Assembly (NCBI GenBank): GCA_018268055.1
Contig: JAFDXF010000086.1
Location: 180,487-244,486 of the forward strand
Reading direction: 5' to 3'
DNA length: 64,000 nt
Source: Bacteroidota bacterium
GTDB taxonomy: Bacteria; Bacteroidota; Bacteroidia; Chitinophagales; Chitinophagaceae
In this document: piece by piece, positions 46,112 through 55,026 of the stretch
How the letters are laid out: each line of letters starts with the position of its first letter
Numbering within the stretch: the first letter of the stretch is position 1
Program-made: the position numbers and the translations under genes
Notes under the pieces: generated by a model
Databases searched by the model: none
The model's input: only the letters and a program-made list of their open reading frames with translations
What the model was told of the DNA's origin: nothing

Positions 46112-47041
46112 ATGCAAGTTCATCATAATACAGACAATCTGCCACAATTCAGAAATGCAATCATTACTATTGGAACTTTTGATGGTGTACACATGGGACA
46201 TCGACAAATTATTGATAAAATGAAAGCCGAGGCAGCAGAGCATAATGGGGAAACCGTTATCATCACCTTTCACCCACACCCAAGGAAAGTGGTTTCTTCT
46301 GCTATTTTGGGCGTGCGCCTTATCAATACGTTAGAGGAAAAATTAGACTTGCTGGAGCAAGCCGGCATAGACCATGTAGTAGTCGTACCTTTCACGGATG
46401 CTTTTGCCAATCAGTCTGCCGAAGATTATATACAACATTTTCTGGTAAATACATTTCATCCTCATACCATTATTATTGGATACGATCATCGCTTTGGTCG
46501 TGAGCGTACAGGCGATTATCGCCTTTTGGAAAAAGAAGCTAAAAAATATAATTATCGGTTGAAAGAAATTCCTAAACATATATTAGAAAACATTTCTATC
46601 AGCTCAACCAATATTCGTGAGGCAATATTGCATAGTGATATAGCCACTGCAAACAAACTATTAGGCTATGAATTTTTCTTTTCGGGGGAAGTAGTGCACG
46701 GTGATAAATTAGGCCGAAAACTTGGTTATCCTACTGCCAACCTGAAAGTGATGAATGTGGAAAAGATTACACAGGGCAATGGTATTTATGCAGTGTATGC
46801 CCAAACTGAAGATGCAACAGAAAAGAAGAAGGGCATGATGAGTGTAGGTTTTCGTCCAACGGTAGATGGTAAAAAAAGAGTAATAGAAGTAAATATTTTT
46901 GACTTTGACAAAGAAATTTACGGGCAAACATTAAAAGTATTTGTCAAAAAATATCTACGAGAAGAAAGGAAATTTGATGGATTAGAAGCATTGATAAAAC
47001 AAATTGATCAGGATAAAGTGGATAGCTTAAACATTCTTTAG
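46112..47041 (+). CDS. ribF: bifunctional riboflavin kinase / FAD synthetase
   Basis: The 309-aa protein joins an N-terminal FAD synthetase (TIGTFDGVHMGHRQIIDKMK, then IGYDHRFGRERTGDY) to a C-terminal riboflavin kinase (LGRKLGYPTANLKV, then GMMSVGFRPTVDG), producing FMN and FAD. I start at ATG 46112 (MQVHHNTDN). The gene converges on holA 7 bp downstream. Confidence 0.95.
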   Translation: MQVHHNTDNLPQFRNAIITIGTFDGVHMGHRQIIDKMKAEAAEHNGETVIITFHPHPRKVVSSAILGVRLINTLEEKLDLLEQAGIDHVVVVPFTDAFANQSAEDYIQHFLVNTFHPHTIIIGYDHRFGRERTGDYRLLEKEAKKYNYRLKEIPKHILENISISSTNIREAILHSDIATANKLLGYEFFFSGEVVHGDKLGRKLGYPTANLKVMNVEKITQGNGIYAVYAQTEDATEKKKGMMSVGFRPTVDGKKRVIEVNIFDFDKEIYGQTLKVFVKKYLREERKFDGLEALIKQIDQDKVDSLNIL

Positions 47042-47048
47042 GAATAAA

Positions 47049-48047
47049 CTAACTCATCATTTTGATAACTAATTCTTTCAGCAAAGAAGCAGTTTCTGTT
47101 CCTGTATCACCTATTCCGACGCTTTTTAAATTATACTGATTCAATAACAACAATGTTCGCTCTATGCCTGGATATTGATATAGCTCTGCAGCTCTGACAT
47201 ATTGTTTCAAAAAGTATGGAGTCACCCCGATATTAGTAGCTAATAGCTTTTCATCTCTTGTACCTGCACCAAAAATCATGAACACCTTACTGAAAAATGA
47301 ATAAAGCTTAGGTAATATTTCCTGAATAGTAGCTGCTTTGGGGTTGGCTTCAAAATATTGAATGATGCGAATGGCGGTAGGTAAATCTTTTGCAGCCAAT
47401 GCTGATTGTAATTCAAATACATTGAACTCTTTACTAATACCAATATAAAGTTCTATATCATCTTCCGTAATGTTTTTTCGGTCGCCCAGATTCACCATCA
47501 ACTTATCAATCTCATTTTCAATTCTCGTTAAATCATTACCAATATGATCCACCACAAGCCTTAACCCTTTTTGAGTGATGGTCAATCCTTTTTTTTGAAT
47601 GAGTTGCTGAGTCCAAGCAGGCAACTCATTATCATACATTTTTTTGGTAGTGAGTAGTTCGCCTTTCTCCTTGATTAATTTAGCAAAAACCTTTCGGGCA
47701 TCTAACTTTTTATCTTTATAGGCTACCACAAATATTGTAGAAGAAAGAGGATTTTCAATATATGCCTCCAATTTTTCAACGTTTCGCATCAATTGGGCTT
47801 CTTTAAGAATAACGACTTGTCGCTCTGCAAACATCGGATATCTACGACAGGCATTGATTATTTCTGCCCAACCGGAATCTTTACCATAGAAAATACTTAG
47901 ATTGAATGACGCTTCACTTTCATTTAAAATATGATGCTCTGCATAATCAATTATTTTATCAATAAAATATTCCTCTTCTCCCTCCAACCAGTATATTGGT
48001 TTAAAATTTTGTTTTTTCCAGCTATTGATGATTACTTCTGCACTCAT
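47049..48047 (-). CDS. holA: DNA polymerase III subunit delta
   Basis: The 332-aa clamp-loader subunit has the family start (FKPIYWLEGEEEYFIDKIID) and FAERQVVILKEAQLMRN in its degenerate AAA+ domain, then DHIGNDLTRIENEIDKLM. HolA opens the beta clamp. No Walker motif is expected, and none is seen. Single gene. Confidence 0.9.
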   Translation of the reverse strand: MSAEVIINSWKKQNFKPIYWLEGEEEYFIDKIIDYAEHHILNESEASFNLSIFYGKDSGWAEIINACRRYPMFAERQVVILKEAQLMRNVEKLEAYIENPLSSTIFVVAYKDKKLDARKVFAKLIKEKGELLTTKKMYDNELPAWTQQLIQKKGLTITQKGLRLVVDHIGNDLTRIENEIDKLMVNLGDRKNITEDDIELYIGISKEFNVFELQSALAAKDLPTAIRIIQYFEANPKAATIQEILPKLYSFFSKVFMIFGAGTRDEKLLATNIGVTPYFLKQYVRAAELYQYPGIERTLLLLNQYNLKSVGIGDTGTETASLLKELVIKMMS

Positions 48048-48267
48048 AAGTTGCTAAGATAAAGGCTAAAATTTTTTATCCAATATCAAAAAATCAGAAA
48101 ATCAGAATTCCTTATCGTTTCTGGCACGATTTTAGAAATTAGTTGCAGGAAGAGAAGAATTTAACAGGATTTATTAAATTTAGTTCTAATAAGCCTGCTA
48201 ACTTGCAACCGCCTTGCACATCTGAAGTATTATATTTTTAAAAAATTGTAAATTAAAACTCAAATTT

Positions 48268-49260
48268 ATGACAGAGACGAATTATCCATCGGCCACATCT
48301 ACTCCTACTACAAGCACACCGGAGCAGAAGCCTAAGAAGAGTAAAAACGCTTTAATAGGTGTTTTAGCTGCAGGGCTTTTAGGTACATGGGGATATTTTT
48401 TGTACGACAAAAATCAAACTTCATCGGAGCTAAAAAAAGATCAAACAACTATAGAAACTAAAGATACAAAGATTTCAGGTTTGCAACATGATTTTGATAA
48501 TGCCTTAGTGCGTTTAGATTCCCTTACAGGGGTGAATAATAAATTGAGTGGCGATAATGCAACACTACAAGCAAAATACAATAATGATATCGCTGCTAAA
48601 AAAGCAGAAATAAGAAGAATCTTGAATGATAAAAATGCAACCGCTGCAGAACTTGCAAAGGCAAAATCAATGATTGAAGAATTGAATACTCAAATCACCA
48701 GCTTGCAAGCAGATGTAGCAAGACTTACCGGGGAAAATAAGGAGCTAACTTCGGCAAACTCTACATTGAAACAAGAAAAAGCAGATTTACAAACTTCACT
48801 TGATACACGTACATCTGAAAAAGCAGCATTGGAAAAAACAGTGGATGTAGGTTCTACATTCAGTGCATCAAATATCCAAATCACACCGATACAAGAAAAA
48901 AAGAACGGGAAAGAAAAAGAAACTACTAAAGCCAAGAAAGTAAATAAATTAGTGGTGGCTTTTGATGTAGAAAACAGAATTGCTAAATCCGGCCCTGCCG
49001 ATTTATATCTGATAGTAACTGCACCGGATGGCACAGTATTTACACAAAGCGGTAATACACTAAGCACACGCAACGATGGTGATAAACCTTATACTTCTAA
49101 AATTCAAATAGATTACGAACAAGGCACCAGAAAAAATGTTCAATTCCCTATAAACCGTGACGATTTTAAACAAGGAGATTATAAAATTGAAATTTATCAA
49201 AATGGCTTTAAAATAGGTGAAGGAACTAGAAGTCTTAGAAAAGGTGGACTTTTTGGCTAA
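48268..49260 (+). CDS. membrane-anchored coiled-coil protein, 330 aa
   Basis: A Ser/Thr/Pro-rich N-terminus of ~25 residues precedes a single membrane helix (ALIGVLAAGLLGTWGYFLYD), a ~130-residue coiled coil rich in Lys, Ala and Leu (AKSMIEELNTQITSLQADVA), then a beta-rich C-terminal domain (KLVVAFDVENRIAKSGPADL, GDYKIEIYQNGFKIGEGTRS). It most likely projects into the periplasm. Function unknown. A terminator follows at 49283-49310. Confidence 0.7.
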   Translation: MTETNYPSATSTPTTSTPEQKPKKSKNALIGVLAAGLLGTWGYFLYDKNQTSSELKKDQTTIETKDTKISGLQHDFDNALVRLDSLTGVNNKLSGDNATLQAKYNNDIAAKKAEIRRILNDKNATAAELAKAKSMIEELNTQITSLQADVARLTGENKELTSANSTLKQEKADLQTSLDTRTSEKAALEKTVDVGSTFSASNIQITPIQEKKNGKEKETTKAKKVNKLVVAFDVENRIAKSGPADLYLIVTAPDGTVFTQSGNTLSTRNDGDKPYTSKIQIDYEQGTRKNVQFPINRDDFKQGDYKIEIYQNGFKIGEGTRSLRKGGLFG

Positions 49261-49282
49261 GATAATTTTTACGATAATTTTT

Positions 49283-49310
49283 AAAACCATCTTTTACAAG
49301 AGATGGTTTT
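49283..49310 (+). terminator. terminator after the coiled-coil protein gene
   Basis: AAAACCATCT (49283-49292) pairs with AGATGGTTTT (49301-49310), followed by a T run. Confidence 0.75.
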
Positions 49311-49410
49311 TTTATGCCCTGCTCAAAATATAATTCACAAAATAAATATCAATTATTTTATTGAATTTCAACTAATTATAAATATTTACTAAAATAATAC
49401 ATGAAATGAA

Positions 49411-49435
49411 AATGCCCCATTTTCAGGGGCATTTA
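49411..49435. terminator. terminator for the M43 protease gene
   Basis: AAATGCCCC (49411-49419) pairs with GGGGCATTT (49427-49435) around a 7-nt loop; on the minus strand it lies 37 bp after the protease stop codon. Confidence 0.6.
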
Positions 49436-49471
49436 TTTCTCACTTGCCAGTCAATCAGTTTGGTTACGACA

Positions 49472-50719
49472 CTATAATTTTACGAATTGCAGCTTAATAG
49501 ACAAGCCATCTTCTCTTTTCGCTGCAAGGATATATACTCCTGATGGAAAATTTTGTACGTTGATTTGTTGAACTTTTGAAGTTATTTTCTGCTGCATCAT
49601 GCTCAGACCTGTTAGATTGGTTATTTGTAATGTACTGCCCACCCAACGAGCATCATAAGTCAAATCTAAAGTTAAGGTTGTACTAGTAGGATTAGGGAAA
49701 AGCTGAGGTTTAAGCCATTTGGGATCATTCTCTTGCAAAGGAATTTCAAATATTAATGGAGTCGTCAGTCCTTTGCTTGACAACAATGAGAATCTGCTAC
49801 CGCCCGGTTCAAATAATGCTTTCATTCGCATTTTTTGACCAATTGTAAACATATTCGTACATGCATCATTGGTAAAATCCATATAATTCATATACATATC
49901 ACCATTGGGACTATTGCCACAAGTAATACGAATATTGTTTGGACAGCCAATTGTATATCCAGCTTGCTTGGGCGTATCAGCAACACCATCATCTCCACAA
50001 TATTCATCACCCCATAAATGTTTTAAGCCTAACCAATGCCCCAATTCATGCACGGCAGTTTTACCCATACCGTATCCGCTTGTAGCACCGACAGTTCCGA
50101 GTGCAGCAAAATCAATAGCTAAGCCATCTTTATTCATTTCTCCACCCGGAAAACTTGCATAACCAGCTAATTTATCCAACCTACAAATCCAAATATTCAA
50201 ATAGCTTGAAGGATCCCAAGCATCATCGCCCATACTACTGCTGAACTTCATTTTATCATCCATCTTCCATTTTTCAATGGGTGTATATTTTCTGATTATG
50301 CCTGTAGTGCTGCGACTACGACTATCGGAAGTAGCCAATTGAAATTCAATACCACAATCTGCAGCTACCGATTTGAACCGAAGCGGAGTATTAACCGAAT
50401 CTGCATTTCTTCTCCGAAAACAAGCATTTAAAATATCAATCTGATTTTGCACTTGTGCATCACTAATTTTCTCATCCTGAGTGTGGTAAAGAATATGTAC
50501 CACTACGGGTATTTTGATAACAGTCTCCTCACCTCTTGACATGATAGCAACTTGCTGCCTTTGGTTGATAAATTGCTCAATGCTATTAAAACTACTCTTT
50601 AAAGAAGGATTATTATTGAACTCAGCCTGCTGATAATCGTAAGAACCACACATTTGCCCATAAGCAGAAAAGCTCCGTAAAAAAAACATGGTGATTGCCA
50701 ATATTGATATCGTCTTCAT
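49472..50719 (-). CDS. secreted M43 (pappalysin-like) zinc metalloprotease with T9SS-type C-terminal domain
   Basis: A signal peptide (residues 1-22, SAYGQ) precedes a catalytic domain with the zinc motif TAVHELGHWLGLKHLWGDEY (HExxHxxGxxH), a downstream MYMNYMDFTNDACTNMFT Met-turn, and disulfide cysteines typical of the family. The last ~85 residues (LFPNPTSTTLTLDLTYD, then FPSGVYILAAKREDG) are a type A T9SS sorting domain. It is thus predicted to be exported to the surface. 415 aa, single gene. Confidence 0.92.
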   Translation of the reverse strand: MKTISILAITMFFLRSFSAYGQMCGSYDYQQAEFNNNPSLKSSFNSIEQFINQRQQVAIMSRGEETVIKIPVVVHILYHTQDEKISDAQVQNQIDILNACFRRRNADSVNTPLRFKSVAADCGIEFQLATSDSRSRSTTGIIRKYTPIEKWKMDDKMKFSSSMGDDAWDPSSYLNIWICRLDKLAGYASFPGGEMNKDGLAIDFAALGTVGATSGYGMGKTAVHELGHWLGLKHLWGDEYCGDDGVADTPKQAGYTIGCPNNIRITCGNSPNGDMYMNYMDFTNDACTNMFTIGQKMRMKALFEPGGSRFSLLSSKGLTTPLIFEIPLQENDPKWLKPQLFPNPTSTTLTLDLTYDARWVGSTLQITNLTGLSMMQQKITSKVQQINVQNFPSGVYILAAKREDGLSIKLQFVKL

Positions 50720-50966
50720 AAACTGCCAAAATATTTAAGGTACGGCATAGCATTCATTAAAAGCTATGAGCACTTCATAAGAAACAGAAATTAATCGAAT
50801 TGGAGTTTATTTCGGCAATTCAGGGATATGATTTCAGTAAGTGAATTATCCCTTAGTAAAACTAACAGATAATGAACCGTAAATATAGAAGCACAAATCA
50901 AAATATACAATCGTATTTTCACTATTCTATAAAAATTTTTTAACACAAAATAGCGCTAACTGCACT

Positions 50967-50974
50967 TATTTTTG
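50967..50974 (+). promoter_or_regulatory. -7 promoter box TATTTTTG upstream of glutaminyl cyclase
   Basis: Exact TAnnTTTG, 18 nt before the ATG at 50993. Confidence 0.45.
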
Positions 50975-50992
50975 CGCCATTAAGCATCATGT

Positions 50993-51781
50993 ATGAAAAG
51001 AACCTTTTATTTATTTACGATAGTTACATTTTTAGCTTGTAACAATAATCATCCAAATCCTATATCAACGCCCGATCCAAATGCAACGAAAATGTTCAGC
51101 TATCAGGTAATCAACGAATATCCACATGATACTGCATCTTATACTCAAGGCATAGTGGTTTATAAAGGCGATATGTATGAAGGCACAGGGAATTACAATT
51201 TTTCTAAACTGAGAAAAGTAGATATTGCTACCGGCAAATCACTGCAAGAAATAAAATTAGACAATAAATATTTTGGCGAAGGCCTTACTATTCTTCACGA
51301 CACCATTTATCAGCTAACCTGGAAAGAGAAAAAAGCTTTTGCTTATACACTCAAGGATCTAAAAATGGTAAAAGAGTTTAATGTAGATATTGAAGGATGG
51401 GGACTTACAACAGATGGAAAAGACTTAATCGCCAGCAACGGCGGTAGCGATTTATATTATTACGACCCGCATACTTTCAAACTATTGAAAACACAATCTG
51501 TTACAGAAAACGGGACTCCTTCACACGACATAAACGAGATGGAATATATTGACGGATATATTTATGCCAACCAATATCAGCAAGGATATATTCTGAAAAT
51601 TGATCCAGCTACCGGCGTAGTTGTTGCAAAAACGGATGTTACACGCTTATGGGATCAAGCAAGAGCTACCAATCCCAAGGCAGATGTGCCGAATGGCATT
51701 GCTTATGATGCCAATACTAAAAAGATTTATATTACCGGAAAGTGGTGGCCAAAGCTGTATGAGGTTAGCTTTAGTCAGTAA
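50993..51781 (+). CDS. glutaminyl-peptide cyclotransferase (glutamine cyclotransferase), lipoprotein
   Basis: This 262-aa beta-propeller enzyme converts N-terminal Gln to pyroglutamate. Family features are YPHDTASYTQGIVVYKGDMY with the EGTG that follows, GEGLTILHDTIYQLTWKEK, and NEMEYIDGYIYANQYQQGYI. The N-terminus is a lipoprotein signal (FLACNN). The pyroGlu product suits T9SS-secreted proteins, many of which carry such a modification after signal cleavage, so a link with the exported proteins here is plausible. Confidence 0.9.
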   Translation: MKRTFYLFTIVTFLACNNNHPNPISTPDPNATKMFSYQVINEYPHDTASYTQGIVVYKGDMYEGTGNYNFSKLRKVDIATGKSLQEIKLDNKYFGEGLTILHDTIYQLTWKEKKAFAYTLKDLKMVKEFNVDIEGWGLTTDGKDLIASNGGSDLYYYDPHTFKLLKTQSVTENGTPSHDINEMEYIDGYIYANQYQQGYILKIDPATGVVVAKTDVTRLWDQARATNPKADVPNGIAYDANTKKIYITGKWWPKLYEVSFSQ

Positions 51782-51788
51782 TGCTGAT

Positions 51789-52688
51789 TTATTTTTTCTC
51801 TAATATATAAATTATAGAACTGCATCGCTGCACGTTTCCTAATGCTTTTATATTGGACCTTAATCCTGATAGGAAGGCCCCAAGTAATTTAGTTGCTCCT
51901 GTTTTATATTTACTGCTCAACATAGAAACATAAAAACTATCAAACCACATTGGCTTGTAGTTTATAATTTTCAAATTATGTTTTTCAGCTAATAAACTCA
52001 TTGATGCAGGAGAAAAATGATATAAATGCCGCGGCACATCCCAAGCTGCCCAATATGGACCATAAATCTGCGCATCTTTAGAAGTATAATTAGGAACAGC
52101 AATAATCAGTTTCCCGTTTTCAGCTAATAATTCATTAAGCCTTGCCATGTAAGCTTGCAGATCATGCACATGCTCCAATACGTGCCAAAGCGTAATTGCA
52201 TTGTAAGTTCCTTTTTCCAATGACCAAAGCTCATTCATTGTATCTAGCGATACATCAAAAGTTTTTTTAGCTACTGCCCTTGCATCTTCATCCGGCTCTA
52301 AGCCTTTCACTTCCCATCCATGTTGTTTCATCTCATTAACAAACGCACCTGTGCCACTTCCAACGTCCAATAAATTGCCTTTCAATAAACCCGTTGTTTG
52401 CTGAATTAATTTCCTTTTACTTTTTAGCGTCCTTTTACGCACCTTCTGATACAAACTGTTTACAATTCCTTTAGAAGTATCTGTGTGAGAAATATATTCT
52501 TCCGCTTTGTAATAAGGGCCTATATGTGCTGCATCAGGAGCATCTTGTGTAAAACATAAGGAACATTGAGCGCATTGCATAATATCAAACGAATTACCGC
52601 TTACCGTATAATCCTTTGCCGTAAGTTTTTTCTTAAAATCTTGAGCAATACATATAGGGCAATTAGTATAGTGCACAGTATTATTCAT
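51789..52688 (-). CDS. class I SAM-dependent methyltransferase with zinc-binding N-terminus
   Basis: The 299-aa protein has an N-terminal zinc site (CPIC, then CAQCSLCFT) and a Rossmann methyltransferase core: GNLLDVGSGTGAFVNEMKQ binds SAM, then GLEPDEDA and TLWHVLEHVHDL. It belongs to the Methyltransf_23 group linked to surface-polysaccharide modification. I start at ATG 52688 (MNNTVHYTNC); an upstream TTG adds three residues. Last gene of the minus-strand run from 58074, following the next by 68 bp. Confidence 0.85.
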   Translation of the reverse strand: MNNTVHYTNCPICIAQDFKKKLTAKDYTVSGNSFDIMQCAQCSLCFTQDAPDAAHIGPYYKAEEYISHTDTSKGIVNSLYQKVRKRTLKSKRKLIQQTTGLLKGNLLDVGSGTGAFVNEMKQHGWEVKGLEPDEDARAVAKKTFDVSLDTMNELWSLEKGTYNAITLWHVLEHVHDLQAYMARLNELLAENGKLIIAVPNYTSKDAQIYGPYWAAWDVPRHLYHFSPASMSLLAEKHNLKIINYKPMWFDSFYVSMLSSKYKTGATKLLGAFLSGLRSNIKALGNVQRCSSIIYILEKK

Positions 52689-52756
52689 GAGCAGCAAAAT
52701 AAAATGAAATTTATGAATTGTGTACTTAAAACTTGGTAGCGTAAAAGAAAAACTGC

Positions 52757-53359
52757 TTACAGTGGTGCATTATTGCCAACTGTATTAGTTACAAAGCCAT
52801 TATTTGACCAATACCAAACAATAAACACCAAAGAAAGAACAATCAGTATCAAAGGCGCAATCCACCAGTAAGATTTTTTAGTGATAGAAGGATTTAAAAT
52901 TTGCCCCATTTCCAAAGAAGATTTCTCCTCCTCTCCTACTAATATTTTATGTTCAGTATTTTCTCGTATTACTTTCTCTGCAGTTACAGGTGTTTCATCA
53001 GTAGCATATTCCTCTGCTTTAAAATTGATCGTTCCACTTAATCCATTTTTCAATATTCCAATTTTGTCCCAATTAATTATTGCGCCCTCATTCAATTGTT
53101 TTTTCAAGCCGAAAACAAAGTCATTGAAACGTATGATGGCATCTTTATCAGAAATAGAAAAAGCGCTACTCAGCCATTTATAAAAATTAGTTGTAGGTTG
53201 TTCATTCGTTTCTTCTAAGCTAACTGAGTAAGAAGATGGCAAAATTTGCCTGTGTACAAAATCACTTTCAGCAGACTTCCTATTTAAAGACAATACACCA
53301 ATACCCGGAAGTATTAATTGATTATGAGTAATGAGGTATCGATATAGTTCGGAGTACAT
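52757..53359 (-). CDS. prokaryotic HU-CCDC81-like protein with a membrane helix
   Basis: The N-terminal ~115 residues (LYRYLITHNQLILPGIGVLS, later FVFGLKKQLNEGAIINWDKI) match the bacterial CCDC81-type HU domains of Bacteroidota. Residues ~165-185 (WWIAPLILIVLSLVFIVWYW) form one membrane helix. These proteins often carry a C-terminal SPOR domain; here it ends after a short tail. It begins 2 bp after the beta-barrel gene's stop and so probably belongs to the same operon. Confidence 0.75.
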   Translation of the reverse strand: MYSELYRYLITHNQLILPGIGVLSLNRKSAESDFVHRQILPSSYSVSLEETNEQPTTNFYKWLSSAFSISDKDAIIRFNDFVFGLKKQLNEGAIINWDKIGILKNGLSGTINFKAEEYATDETPVTAEKVIRENTEHKILVGEEEKSSLEMGQILNPSITKKSYWWIAPLILIVLSLVFIVWYWSNNGFVTNTVGNNAPL

Positions 53360-53361
53360 AT

Positions 53362-55014
53362 CTATTTATTCTTTTGTGTAAAATTAAATACAATGCCTCC
53401 GGCAAAGTTAAATCCATAAGACGGGTATTGATTCCATCGCTGATATTGATTATTGAATACGTTATTAAACTGCGTCCAAAGATTCAGGTTCTTTGTAATT
53501 CTAAACTCAAGTCCGGCATTAAGGTCAGCAGCACCCATCAGTGCACCTGCGGTGCCATCACTCTTCTTATATTGCGGCCCGCCCCAAGCAAATAAATCGG
53601 TCTTCAACCAAAGATCTTTTATTACTTGTACTCGCATATTTGCATCCAACTCCATAGGTATTAAGCCCCACGCTTTTTCATTTAAGGTCAACCCCGTGAA
53701 TTGATTCAATTGAAGACCAGCAAGCAATGAAAATTTTTCGCCAATGTTATAACCCAGTTGACCGCCAATATTCACCACATTCATTGAAGGTTCATAAACG
53801 ATGTTAAAAGATTTTCCTCCTTTGCCAGGAGTGTAATCATTTACAAAAAGTGGTTGATTATTTAGTTTGTTGAATCCGGCTTTTGCAGCATAGCTAAAAT
53901 GATCGCCCACCGTACCTTTAAATCCTGCATAACGTTCTTCAATCCAAGTATTGGTTAAATTATCCGGCAAGTAAAGCCACGGATTTTCATTAGCTAAATA
54001 TTTGTAAGTTGTTTTTCTGATATATCCGCTCCAGCCTGCTTGAAATGTAAATCTTTGATCGCCACTACTGATTTCAGCCAATACATTTGGAAACATTTTA
54101 AATTTCTTATTATCCCATGAAGGGCGTATGCCCAACTCGGCATAGAATTTTTGGGTTTTCACTTGTACTGAAGGTGATAAATAATAAACTGTATTATTGA
54201 TGACCGATTTATTCTTAGGAGAGAACCTGGTAAAGTCAACCGTTGCACCTAAATTCACTGCAAATATTTTTCCGGCTGTTTTCTGTAATGGTAAATTTAT
54301 TATAGAATTGCTTTCTGAATTTTTAAACTGATCGCTGAAAATATCTACTTTTATTTCAGGCCAGTAAGTAAGACCAAATTCTGTTTTGTTGATATTATGA
54401 AATGCAAAACGGCCACTGATATTTTGAAACTGTTGTTTCAATGAATCATTAACAAAGGTTAATGAAGCAGGCTCATAACCATATTTATACGTTTTGCGTT
54501 GACTAACACCAATTCCGGCATCAAATTGAGTATTGCCTGTTTTGAAATAACCATTCAATTTTACATCTGTCTTTGTGAAATTTTGAAAATCTCTTTTTCC
54601 GTCAGAGCTTACATGTTTGGCATAGATATTTAATCCCGCTGTTTTGCCATCACCCAATGAAAATCCTGCTTCAACATAAGGAGTTTTTAGATTTCCGAAT
54701 CCTAATTTTACATAGTTACTATTATCAAATATGCCACCGGTGTCAATATCCAGAGCAAGAGGTTTTAATGTACCGGGTTGGTATGCAAACAATAAATTCT
54801 GATTAGGAATATCATAATTCAGCTTTTTCTTTGTGGTATCTAAATCAGGTGGAGCTGCCATAAAATTAATTTTGGCCGACTCTTTTAAGACAGGTTTGAA
54901 ACTGGATATGATATCAACTCCATTTTTAGTAGTATCCTTTTGTCCGTATGAAACGGAAATTGAAAAAACTGTCAAAAATGTGAATACCGATTTAATTATT
55001 TTACTGTAGTTCAT
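53362..55014 (-). CDS. outer-membrane beta-barrel protein (TonB receptor-like)
   Basis: After a signal peptide (ending SVSYGQ) the 550-aa protein consists of alternating amphipathic strands, e.g. YVEAGFSLGDGKTAGLNIYA and FAYQPGTLKPLALDIDTG before them, ending NFAGGIVFNFTQ with a terminal aromatic-rich strand. It lacks a recognisable plug domain. It follows the 1015-aa TPR gene by 12 bp and precedes the HU-like gene by 2 bp, so the three look co-transcribed and may build one envelope complex. Confidence 0.75.
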   Translation of the reverse strand: MNYSKIIKSVFTFLTVFSISVSYGQKDTTKNGVDIISSFKPVLKESAKINFMAAPPDLDTTKKKLNYDIPNQNLLFAYQPGTLKPLALDIDTGGIFDNSNYVKLGFGNLKTPYVEAGFSLGDGKTAGLNIYAKHVSSDGKRDFQNFTKTDVKLNGYFKTGNTQFDAGIGVSQRKTYKYGYEPASLTFVNDSLKQQFQNISGRFAFHNINKTEFGLTYWPEIKVDIFSDQFKNSESNSIINLPLQKTAGKIFAVNLGATVDFTRFSPKNKSVINNTVYYLSPSVQVKTQKFYAELGIRPSWDNKKFKMFPNVLAEISSGDQRFTFQAGWSGYIRKTTYKYLANENPWLYLPDNLTNTWIEERYAGFKGTVGDHFSYAAKAGFNKLNNQPLFVNDYTPGKGGKSFNIVYEPSMNVVNIGGQLGYNIGEKFSLLAGLQLNQFTGLTLNEKAWGLIPMELDANMRVQVIKDLWLKTDLFAWGGPQYKKSDGTAGALMGAADLNAGLEFRITKNLNLWTQFNNVFNNQYQRWNQYPSYGFNFAGGIVFNFTQKNK

Positions 55015-55026
55015 TTCCTTTCAATT

